Shown: positions 1 through 7,203 of the stretch, one piece after another
Layout of the letters: every line of letters starts with the position of its first letter
How positions within the stretch are numbered: position 1 is the stretch's first letter
Assembly (NCBI GenBank): GCA_025363495.1
Contig: JANYDR010000058.1
Coordinates: forward strand, 1 to 24,910
Direction: 5' to 3'
DNA: 24,910 nt
Origin: Cyclobacteriaceae bacterium
GTDB taxonomy: Bacteria; Bacteroidota; Bacteroidia; Cytophagales; Cyclobacteriaceae
Translations under genes and position numbers: made by a program
The notes under the pieces: model-generated
The model's input: only the letters and a program-made list of their open reading frames with translations
What the model was told of the DNA's origin: nothing
The model's database searches: none

Positions 1-51
1 CCAGATTCAATTGATGCACAAAGTTCATTTGCATATTCAGAAAGCCAATAG
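1..51 (+). CDS. Possible C-terminal end of an upstream gene (partial)
   Basis: From base 1 a frame stays open for 16 codons and ends at TAG 49-51, reading roughly PDSIDAQSSFAYSESQ. It could be the tail of a gene lying to the left, which would leave a 65-base gap before the flippase gene. No family can be recognised from so short a piece, and a chance open frame is equally possible. Bases 52-116 hold no other gene that I can support. Confidence 0.2.
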   Translation, partial: PDSIDAQSSFAYSESQ

Positions 52-95
52 TTGTTTCACTGCACTTTGATCGCAAGCCTTAGCGCAAGATTATT

Positions 96-103
96 TATTT
101 TTG
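96..103 (+). promoter_or_regulatory. Candidate Bacteroidota -7 element upstream of the flippase gene
   Basis: TATTTTTG at 96-103 matches the Bacteroidota -7 consensus TAnnTTTG exactly and lies 13 bases before the ATG at 117. The only nearby upstream TTG is at 67-69. Its spacing of 26 bases is longer than the usual 19-23, so the -33 part is weak and the leader would be very short. In an AT-rich stretch such matches also arise by chance. Confidence 0.3.
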
Positions 104-116
104 ACGGAATTATATA

Positions 117-1439
117 ATGGAAATAGCCAACAAGGGTGAAACAAGACGGATAATTGCCAATTCAGGATGGCTCTTTTTTGATAAGATTATCCGCCAGGGT
201 CTGAATCTTCTCCTTACCGCCTACATCGCACGTTATCTTGGCGTCGCAACATTCGGAGAGTGGAACTACGCAATCGCTTTTGTAGCCTTATTCAGCTTCC
301 TTTCAACCTTTGGACTTTACAACATCCTTCTGCGTGACTTTGTACGATCACCGGAAAGGGCCGGAGAAATTATTGGGAGCGCCATTTCCATTCGATTCAT
401 AGGGGGATGCCTGACACTGCTATTCTCAACAATTTTCATTTTTGTCTTCAAGCCAAATGAAAGTGTACTTCATCTATTGGTCCTCTTTACTGCAGCAAAC
501 TACATCGTCCAGTCAACGGATGTGGTAGATTATTATTTCCAATCCAAATTAAAATCTAACTGGATTGCCTTATCCCGCTCAATCTCCTTTATTGCATTCG
601 GTGTCACAAAGTTATTATTGGTATATTATAAATTCGATGTTACTTACTTTGCTACAGTACAGGCTGCAGAATTTCTTGTAGCGGGTCTGCTTCTTCTATA
701 TTTTCTCAGCAAAACCATTCCCATCAATCTAATTAAATTTAACAGGGTTGTAGTTACGCAACTGATACTTGACGCTACACCAATTCTTTTTGCCGAAATA
801 GCAATCATCATCTATATGAGAACTGATCAGGTGATGATCGGAGAAATGATAGGAGACAGCGCTCTCGGAAATTATTCAGCAGCGGTAAAACTTTCGGAAA
901 TATGGTACTTCATTCCCGGAGTCATTTGTAGCTCACTGTTTCCCTCTATTATAAAAGCACACGCTGAAAATCCCCTGCTTTACAAACAGAAACTTCAGAA
1001 GTTATATGAACTGTTGTCAGGCATCAGCGTAAGCATTGCTCTTGTCGTCTCCCTTACTTCTTACTGGATCATTCTGATTTTGTTTGGACCCGAATATTCA
1101 GAGGCAGCTTCCGTCCTTACCATTCACGTCTGGGCCGGTGTCTTTGTTTTCTGGGGCTTTGCCAGTAACCAGCAACTTGTAATTGAACATCTGACCAGGC
1201 TTAGTCTCTATCGGACTATCATCGGCATGGTCGTAAACGTCATATTTAACTTTCTTCTCATACCTTTGTGGGGAATTAAAGGATCTGCTGTGGCAACCTT
1301 ATTGGCACAAGCTTCATCTGCATGGTTGAGTAGTCTCTTTTTCATAAAAAGTCGACCTATTTTCTGGATGAATCTTCGATCACTTAATCTCTTCCGGTTT
1401 ATAACATTGGCACAGGGCTTCTTAAAAAAAGGCTTTTAA
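117..1439 (+). CDS. Wzx-type polysaccharide flippase
   Basis: This 440-residue polytopic membrane protein resembles the PST/MATE-like oligosaccharide flippases (RfbX/Wzx), which move undecaprenyl-diphosphate-linked repeat units across the inner membrane. It has the typical N-terminal pattern of a short charged stretch, 'GWLFFDKIIRQGLNLLLTAYIARYLG' in type (residues about 17-42), then a dozen or so hydrophobic segments spread to about residue 420. The C-terminal half carries a second flippase-like bundle, including the 'IPLWGIKGSAVATLLAQ' stretch. The length is normal for the family (about 420-480). The ATG at 117 gives a natural N-terminus. The TAA overlaps the ATG of the next gene by one base, which implies translational coupling. 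A flippase at the head of the cluster suggests Wzx/Wzy-type export, although no Wzy is recognisable nearby. Substrate specificity cannot be read from the sequence. Confidence 0.9.
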   Translation: MEIANKGETRRIIANSGWLFFDKIIRQGLNLLLTAYIARYLGVATFGEWNYAIAFVALFSFLSTFGLYNILLRDFVRSPERAGEIIGSAISIRFIGGCLTLLFSTIFIFVFKPNESVLHLLVLFTAANYIVQSTDVVDYYFQSKLKSNWIALSRSISFIAFGVTKLLLVYYKFDVTYFATVQAAEFLVAGLLLLYFLSKTIPINLIKFNRVVVTQLILDATPILFAEIAIIIYMRTDQVMIGEMIGDSALGNYSAAVKLSEIWYFIPGVICSSLFPSIIKAHAENPLLYKQKLQKLYELLSGISVSIALVVSLTSYWIILILFGPEYSEAASVLTIHVWAGVFVFWGFASNQQLVIEHLTRLSLYRTIIGMVVNVIFNFLLIPLWGIKGSAVATLLAQASSAWLSSLFFIKSRPIFWMNLRSLNLFRFITLAQGFLKKGF

Positions 1440-2350
1440 TGAATACTCCTGTCCTCTTCCTGATTTTTAACAGGCCTGATGTCACACAGCGGGTTTTCAA
1501 TGCTATACGGTTAGCGAAGCCCAGGCAACTTTTCGTATCAGCCGATGGAGCCAGAACTGATAATAAAACCGACGCAGAAAAATGTGCGGAAACAAGAGCC
1601 GTTATTAAGCAGGTCGACTGGGATTGTGAAGTGAAAACATTTTTTCGCGATCAAAATCTGGGATGTCGCAGGGCAGTCAGCTCAGGCATTGACTGGTTTT
1701 TTCAGAATGTTGAAGAAGGAATAATACTGGAAGATGACTGTCTGCCGCATTCGGATTTCTTTAACTTTTGCGAGACCTTGTTGGAAAAGTACCGAAACGA
1801 ACCCAAGGTGATGCACATCACCGGTGGAAATTTTCAATCGGGCAAACAAAGGGGAAGTGCCAGTTATTACTTCTCCGGAATATCGCACATCTGGGGATGG
1901 GCCAGTTGGCGCCGGGCCTGGCAAAAGTATGATGTCGACATGAAAGACTATCCTGAGTTTCTCAAAAGAAATAAGGAGCACTCCGTTTTTTCAAACCGGA
2001 AAGCTGAAAAATACTGGCTGTTTCTTTTCAATCGGGTATATAACAAAGCAGACACGTGGGATTATCAGTGGACGTACGCTGTGATGAAGAATGGTGGCCT
2101 TTGCATTATCCCCAATGTCAACCTAATTTCAAATATCGGTTTTGGTGATAACGCCACACACGCCAGCAAGAAGAACGACCCAATGGCAAATATTCCTGTT
2201 CATCCGTTAAAAGAAATTACACATCCTGAAGCGCTTGAAATAACGGAAGCCGCTGACCACTATTCTATGACAGAAGCCTTCCCTATTCCGAGTCTTCCCG
2301 TAAGAGCTGTGCGAAAAATTTCAAAAATCATTAAGAAGCTACGTTCATGA
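1439..2350 (+). CDS. Glycosyltransferase, GT-A fold, GnT-I/GT2-like
   Basis: This 303-residue soluble protein is typical of the nucleotide-diphospho-sugar transferases annotated as GT-A/GnT-I-like in bacterial polysaccharide loci. The N-terminus 'PVLFLIFNRPDVTQRVFNAI' is the first beta-strand and helix of the nucleotide-binding fold. ILEDDCLP, with E98-D99-D100, takes the place of the metal-binding DxD motif. 'HIWGWASWRRAW..YD' at about residues 150-166 is a hallmark of this subfamily. It probably transfers a sugar to the growing lipid-linked unit on the cytoplasmic face, but donor and acceptor are unknown. The ATG overlaps the flippase stop (TAATG), and its own stop overlaps the next start (ATGA). 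All three genes are therefore likely one transcript. I am confident in the fold and not in the sugar. Confidence 0.85.
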   Translation: MNTPVLFLIFNRPDVTQRVFNAIRLAKPRQLFVSADGARTDNKTDAEKCAETRAVIKQVDWDCEVKTFFRDQNLGCRRAVSSGIDWFFQNVEEGIILEDDCLPHSDFFNFCETLLEKYRNEPKVMHITGGNFQSGKQRGSASYYFSGISHIWGWASWRRAWQKYDVDMKDYPEFLKRNKEHSVFSNRKAEKYWLFLFNRVYNKADTWDYQWTYAVMKNGGLCIIPNVNLISNIGFGDNATHASKKNDPMANIPVHPLKEITHPEALEITEAADHYSMTEAFPIPSLPVRAVRKISKIIKKLRS

Positions 2351-3072
2351 AAGAAGATGTTTTTAAAAATTATACTACTACTTCCGTTCTAACAGGAGTC
2401 GATGTTAAAAAATTTACTGAATGGAGTCATAAGTATTTTAGAACATTCATACTCCCCCATATTCCTTCCAATAAGAAAAGTAAAATAATGGAGATAGGTT
2501 GTGGTTACGGTCGTTACACACAATTACTTACTCAAACACTTGGATATGAGGATACCATTGGCGTTGACATCAGTGAAGAGCAGATCGAATACGCTAAGAA
2601 AAATTATCAACTAAAAAATGTATTCAAAGCCGATGCTCTTGAGTATTTGAAAGAGCATTCTGAAAAATACGATATCATTATTTTAATGGATGTTCTTGAG
2701 CACCTTGAGCTTGATTACGCAATTAAATTATTGACCACCATCAGGGAATCACTTGCACCCGGTGGAAAACTTATCCTTCAGGTGCCAAACGGACTTTCTC
2801 CAATGACGCCAATTTTCTATGGCGACGTGACACATGTCAGACCTTATTCTGTGAATAGTATGTCGCAGATTTTGCGCATGGCTGGGTTCACAAGCTTCGA
2901 TCACGCCGCGCTACCTCCTCTTGTTCACGGTTTGAAAAGCGCCATCCATCGCGTGCTGTGGACTGTTTTTGTTAATCCATTGGTCTATATATTCCTATTA
3001 TTATCTCACGGAAATTCGGTGGGCGGGATTTACAGCAGCAACCTTTTAACGATTGCTTACAAATCTTCTTAG
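2347..3072 (+). CDS. Class I SAM-dependent methyltransferase
   Basis: This 241-residue protein has a clear SAM-binding motif I (MEIGCGYGRYT, residues about 48-58). An acidic ribose-binding loop follows (GVDISEEQI), then the post-I motif DIIILMDVLEHLE and APGGKLILQVPN, the order seen in Methyltransf_11/23-type enzymes. It probably methylates a sugar or a lipid-linked intermediate, but the target cannot be read. Unusually for a cytosolic enzyme, the C-terminal 40 residues contain a hydrophobic stretch (VFVNPLVYIFLLLS) that may anchor it to the membrane near the flippase. The ATG lies inside the stop of the preceding gene (4-base overlap), so the gene is translationally coupled. It is followed by only 18 bases before the convergent minus-strand gene, and I see no terminator hairpin there. 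Confidence 0.88.
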   Translation: MKEDVFKNYTTTSVLTGVDVKKFTEWSHKYFRTFILPHIPSNKKSKIMEIGCGYGRYTQLLTQTLGYEDTIGVDISEEQIEYAKKNYQLKNVFKADALEYLKEHSEKYDIIILMDVLEHLELDYAIKLLTTIRESLAPGGKLILQVPNGLSPMTPIFYGDVTHVRPYSVNSMSQILRMAGFTSFDHAALPPLVHGLKSAIHRVLWTVFVNPLVYIFLLLSHGNSVGGIYSSNLLTIAYKSS

Positions 3073-3090
3073 TGATATAGGAGTTGCCAG

Positions 3091-4047
3091 TCAGTCGATT
3101 CTTTCTGAAAATTTCCTATCACTGATTTTATCTTTGATAAAAAACAAAGGCCGGTTTTTTACCTGAAAGAAAATCCTTAAAACATATTCCCCGATCAGGC
3201 CTAGAGCGATCAATTGAAGGCCGCTGAAAAGTATGATCATAAATAGAAGTGAGGTAAATCCTACAGGCACTGTGCCCCAGATAAACTTTTTCACTACCAC
3301 AGTAGAAAAATATATAAGTGTTAAAAGTACAGAAAGGTACCCCATCCGTTTGATAAACTTTATAGGATATTCGCTGAAATTGAATATTCCATTATAGGCG
3401 AGCCTGACGAGCATCCTGATTGAATATTTTGAATCGCCTGCTGCGCGCTCCTGGCGCTCATATTCAACTCCTATTTGTTTAAATCCAACCCAACTGCGCA
3501 TCCCTCTTAAATACCGACTTTCCTCAGGCATCCTGTTCATTGCATCTACCACACGCCTGCTAATGAGTGAAAAGTCTCCACTATCCAATGGGATATCAAT
3601 GGATGCCATATTTTTCATCACCCGGTAAAAAATGAAATAGGCCATTCTTTTAAAAACGTTTTCCTTCCTTTTCTTTCGGACAGCATAGACAACATCATAA
3701 CCTTTTTTCAAACACTCATAAAATTCAAAAAATAATTCTGGCGGGTCCTGCAGATCGCCATCTATTATCATAGCAGCATGGCGGGCCTTTACTTCTTTCA
3801 GTCCGGCAGATAAGGCTATCTGGTGGCCATAATTACGAGAGAGGAAAAGACTTACATAACGGTCATCATTGAGTGCAGTTTGTGTCATAAGCTCGGCGGT
3901 GTTATCCGTGCTTCCATCATCTACCAAAATTACCTGCATGGATACTGGTGCCGAGTCCATGATCTTATTGAGGCGCTCAATCAGAATAGAGTACACGGCA
4001 CTTTCATTATACAAGGGAACTACAAATGCGATGTCCTTCTGCTCCAT
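3091..4047 (-). CDS. GtrB/DPM1-like polyprenyl-phosphate glycosyltransferase (GT2)
   Basis: This 318-residue protein has a GT2 catalytic domain followed by two C-terminal transmembrane helices, the layout of GtrB, ArnC and CsbB. Such enzymes transfer a sugar from an NDP donor to undecaprenyl phosphate at the cytoplasmic face. The motifs are intact: VPLYNE near the N-terminus, VDDGSTD (residues 42-48), RNYGHQIALSAGL (about 71-83) and IDGDLQDPPE with D96-x-D98. Helices lie at about residues 235-255 and 268-292, and the end 'IGEYVLRIFFQVKNRPLF' is typical. It is the only minus-strand gene in the window and is divergent from the giant GT-C-like genes. Together these suggest it supplies a lipid-phosphate sugar to one or both of them. 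The ATG at 4047 fits the family N-terminus. Confidence 0.92.
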   Translation of the reverse strand: MEQKDIAFVVPLYNESAVYSILIERLNKIMDSAPVSMQVILVDDGSTDNTAELMTQTALNDDRYVSLFLSRNYGHQIALSAGLKEVKARHAAMIIDGDLQDPPELFFEFYECLKKGYDVVYAVRKKRKENVFKRMAYFIFYRVMKNMASIDIPLDSGDFSLISRRVVDAMNRMPEESRYLRGMRSWVGFKQIGVEYERQERAAGDSKYSIRMLVRLAYNGIFNFSEYPIKFIKRMGYLSVLLTLIYFSTVVVKKFIWGTVPVGFTSLLFMIILFSGLQLIALGLIGEYVLRIFFQVKNRPLFFIKDKISDRKFSERID

Positions 4048-4171
4048 GTTTTAAAGTTATTAGGCGCTAACTGTTTCTTCAACATACAACAAAAATATAT
4101 ACTTTTACCTAGTTTATGGCTTTTGCCATTTCCTTAAATCACTTTGTGTTTCGCTGGCTAATAATTTGCCC
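4048..4171. promoter_or_regulatory. Divergent intergenic region with a candidate minus-strand promoter element
   Basis: These 124 bases separate two divergent genes, so both start sites should lie here. On the minus strand TATTTTTG (plus-strand bases 4090-4097) is an exact match to TAnnTTTG and would give a leader of about 35 bases for the GtrB-like gene. No TTG lies at the usual 19-23 base spacing upstream. On the plus strand only one-mismatch candidates are seen, such as TCACTTTG around 4139-4146. No operator palindrome or attenuator stands out. Confidence 0.35.
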
Positions 4172-7165
4172 ATGAATAAATATTGGACAGAAAGTATTTT
4201 TAATTCCCCAAAAGACAAGAGTTCCCTATATAATTTCCTCATCTGCTTAGTTTTAATAGTGCTTTTTTTTCATGTCCGTTATGGCCTTGGGATAATTAAT
4301 CCAACTGAAACTGCCTGGATGATGAAATATGACTGGGCGCAGCATTATATGGGCTGGTACTTCTATAGAAACGACCCATGGACCTTTCCAATAGGCAATA
4401 TTCAAAGCCTTTTTTTTCCCATTGGAACAAACGTTGGATTCACCGATTCCATTCCGCTTGTCGCAATCCTAATTAAACCCTTTTCAATTCTTTTACCCGA
4501 GCAGTTTCAGTATTTTGGTTTTTGGTTATTTCTAGGTCATATACTGGTAGCCTTCTTTTCAATCAAATTGCTGAATATCATGAAAGTTCGTGGTATTGTT
4601 CAATTAATCGCAGTCGTACTTATAACCTTTAACCCGATGCTAATGTATCGGGCAATGCACGTGGCACTCAGCGCACACTGGCTGATTGTGGCCAATCTCT
4701 GGATTTATTTCCTAGACCCGCAGGTTATTTCTAAAAATAAAATCCTGCTATACCAATTGACACTATTAATAGCGGGAGGACTGATTAATCCCTATTTCGC
4801 GCTTATTAACGGCGGTTTTCTATTTATTCTTTCGATAAAATTATGGCTCTATGACCAGTTTATTGATTTAAAAATAGTGGTGCCTTACGTTGTTGGATCG
4901 TTAATCGCACTTATTTCGAGTTGGCTGCTCACAGGATATTTTGCTTTGTCAAGTTCATCTCAACTCGGAGTATCAAATGCCTACGGAAAGCCATCATGGA
5001 ACTTAAGTTCCTTTTTCAATCCCTATACCTTTGACAGGTTTCATGATTTTTATACCAACAATCTTTCAAGTTATCTGCCAGCCGCGCCCCTTGCCCAATG
5101 GGAGCAGTATGAAAGCTTCAGTTACTTTGGATTAGGTTTGCTTGTTTTGTCAGTTATCGTTATCGGAATAATCATTGGCCATTCACGGATTCGCAAAGAC
5201 ATTCTGAACCTGTATAAAAGAATCGACATAATTATGCTCTCGGCCCTCACATTGCTGCTTGCATTGTTCGCCATCTCTAATATCGTGACATTTAACGAAC
5301 GTGTAATTTTTAGTTTTCCTCTTCCATCATCTCTGCGACTCTTTTCTGATATCTTCAGGGCTAGTGCGCGTTTTATTTGGGTTGCTTATTATCTCTGGAT
5401 CTTTTTTCTAATCTACGTGCTTAGTAAAACAGGAAGGAAGGAGTATGTAATAGCTGCCGTATCAATTATCATGATCATTCAGTTTGCCGATATCCGGCAA
5501 ATGATCTTTAATAAAAAACTGGAATATGGTCCGTATAAAACAAAATTAAGTGAACCTCATTGGGAAAATCTTATCCGTTCGACCGATGAGGTTTTGTTTT
5601 TACCTCCATTGCAATCAAGCTATCTGACCCCGGATGACTGGCAATATTTTTCCTTTCTTTCAGTAAAAAACCGGAAGCCTGTCAGTGCGGGCCACATTGC
5701 AAGGATTGATTTCGATGCTTCTCAGAAGTATGCAAGAAAGATGCTTGATCAGATTCTAGAGCGAAAACTGGATTCCACTGCCATTTACATTATGCTTCCG
5801 GGCTATTATTCGCAGTTTATCACTAATTACTTTAGTCGTAAAATTGATTTAGTCATGCTGGATGGATATCTGGTAATCTGTCCTTTCAATAACAAATACA
5901 AAGACTTGCCAACCGTTTTGGAGGATATAAAAAAGAATGTCAATCAGGACTTTATAAAAGATCATTTTCAAATACATAACCCCATCGCTTTTTCAGATGT
6001 TGTTCCTGTAGACAACCCAGCGATAAAATCCGGAATATATGAAGTGTCTGAATGTAAAGGCGCACTCTCAATACGAGGATGGTGCTTTACAGACAAAAGT
6101 CAGGACGAGCCTGGGGCTTATGTAAGAATTCTGATAAAAGACTTTTCCGGAAAGACATTTTATATCCCAACTATTCGGTTTGGAACAAGGGATGTTGCTG
6201 AATTTTTCAAAAATGACAAGCTAAGCATGGCGGGATTTGCCGGCGTGATCAATACTTCCAATTTGCCTAACGGGGGATATCAACTTGGCCTTGAGGTCAT
6301 TTGTACTACAGGTGAAAATTGTGAAAGTGAACGCAAATGGATAGATAGCTATGTTAAAATAAATAATCCCACGGCGCCCAGCAATATCCAATGGAACATA
6401 GGATCCGATAAAATAAATTCTGACATCAATGTTTTGAAGGCTGATGATCAGGGGGTGACTGTTGAAGGTTGGGCTTTTCAGGAAGGAGCAACCTCTTCTC
6501 CAGAAATTTATTTGACAGTATCAAATGATGTTGAAAAATTTGCCTTCAGGACTTCTATTATAGGTAGGCCGGATGTTGCAAAGTTTTACAATAATCCGGC
6601 ACTCGAAAATTCAGGCTTTATGATAAAATTTGATGCAAGTCGTTTCGGCAAAGGCCCTTATAACCTGGGATTTCTATTGTATGACACTCAGCGCAAAAAA
6701 TATTTTCATAATTTATCAGAAAGAAAACTTGATCTCAGTGTAAAAGATTCAGTTAAAAATCAGCCTCCACCGGGCGAACTAGTCGCTAATTTTCTAAAAC
6801 CTAAAACGTTAAGCAAATTGCCGCCAAAAGCCGAAAATGTTAAGGCCTATTTAGATCACATTACTGAGCAAAAATATTTTTACACCGTGGAGGGTTGGGG
6901 ATTTGTTTCAGATATGGATGATCGTGATTCAAGAGTATATCTTGTTCTTACATCAGGCGAAAAGATTTTCAAAATCTCGACGAAAAAACATTTTCGCCCC
7001 GATTTGAGAGCTGCTTTTAAACATACGTTCAGTACAGACTCAAGCGGGTTTGATGTTGGCTTAAGAAAAGAGGATTTTCCAGGAGGGAAATATAAGCTAG
7101 GTATTCTCATTGAAAACAAAAGTGCGTCCTTCTATATGCCATTGGAGAATCCTATTGAATTTTAA
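4172..7165 (+). CDS. Giant DUF6311/GT-C-like membrane glycosyltransferase with three C-terminal repeats (paralog A)
   Basis: This 997-residue protein has two parts. Residues 1 to about 450 form a polytopic region of roughly 10-12 helices. It holds loop motifs I associate with DUF6311-type GT-C proteins: DPWTFPIG, FFPIGTNVGFTDSIPL and KPFSILLPEQFQYFG. Such proteins are thought to transfer sugars from polyprenyl-phosphate donors in the periplasm. After a soluble linker come three repeats of about 100-110 residues, at about 618-735, 749-860 and 888-997. Each has the pattern GW(A/C/G)F, about 35 residues, (R)PDVA/RDVA-FF, GF, then G-Y-LG, predicted as beta-rich. The preferred start is ATG 4172; an in-frame TTG at 4166 would add two residues. 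The protein is paralogous over its whole length to the next gene, 38 bases downstream. The enzymatic role is inferred. The repeats could bind glycan. Confidence 0.8.
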   Translation: MNKYWTESIFNSPKDKSSLYNFLICLVLIVLFFHVRYGLGIINPTETAWMMKYDWAQHYMGWYFYRNDPWTFPIGNIQSLFFPIGTNVGFTDSIPLVAILIKPFSILLPEQFQYFGFWLFLGHILVAFFSIKLLNIMKVRGIVQLIAVVLITFNPMLMYRAMHVALSAHWLIVANLWIYFLDPQVISKNKILLYQLTLLIAGGLINPYFALINGGFLFILSIKLWLYDQFIDLKIVVPYVVGSLIALISSWLLTGYFALSSSSQLGVSNAYGKPSWNLSSFFNPYTFDRFHDFYTNNLSSYLPAAPLAQWEQYESFSYFGLGLLVLSVIVIGIIIGHSRIRKDILNLYKRIDIIMLSALTLLLALFAISNIVTFNERVIFSFPLPSSLRLFSDIFRASARFIWVAYYLWIFFLIYVLSKTGRKEYVIAAVSIIMIIQFADIRQMIFNKKLEYGPYKTKLSEPHWENLIRSTDEVLFLPPLQSSYLTPDDWQYFSFLSVKNRKPVSAGHIARIDFDASQKYARKMLDQILERKLDSTAIYIMLPGYYSQFITNYFSRKIDLVMLDGYLVICPFNNKYKDLPTVLEDIKKNVNQDFIKDHFQIHNPIAFSDVVPVDNPAIKSGIYEVSECKGALSIRGWCFTDKSQDEPGAYVRILIKDFSGKTFYIPTIRFGTRDVAEFFKNDKLSMAGFAGVINTSNLPNGGYQLGLEVICTTGENCESERKWIDSYVKINNPTAPSNIQWNIGSDKINSDINVLKADDQGVTVEGWAFQEGATSSPEIYLTVSNDVEKFAFRTSIIGRPDVAKFYNNPALENSGFMIKFDASRFGKGPYNLGFLLYDTQRKKYFHNLSERKLDLSVKDSVKNQPPPGELVANFLKPKTLSKLPPKAENVKAYLDHITEQKYFYTVEGWGFVSDMDDRDSRVYLVLTSGEKIFKISTKKHFRPDLRAAFKHTFSTDSSGFDVGLRKEDFPGGKYKLGILIENKSASFYMPLENPIEF

Positions 7166-7203
7166 AAAGTGATTCTATTCCTTAATCCTTATAATTTCCA
7201 AAG

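Noticed and set aside
3823..4137. Plus-strand open frame over the 5' end of the GtrB-like gene and the divergent region
   Set aside because: It overlaps a clear conserved gene on the other strand and encodes no recognisable protein; most likely a shadow frame.
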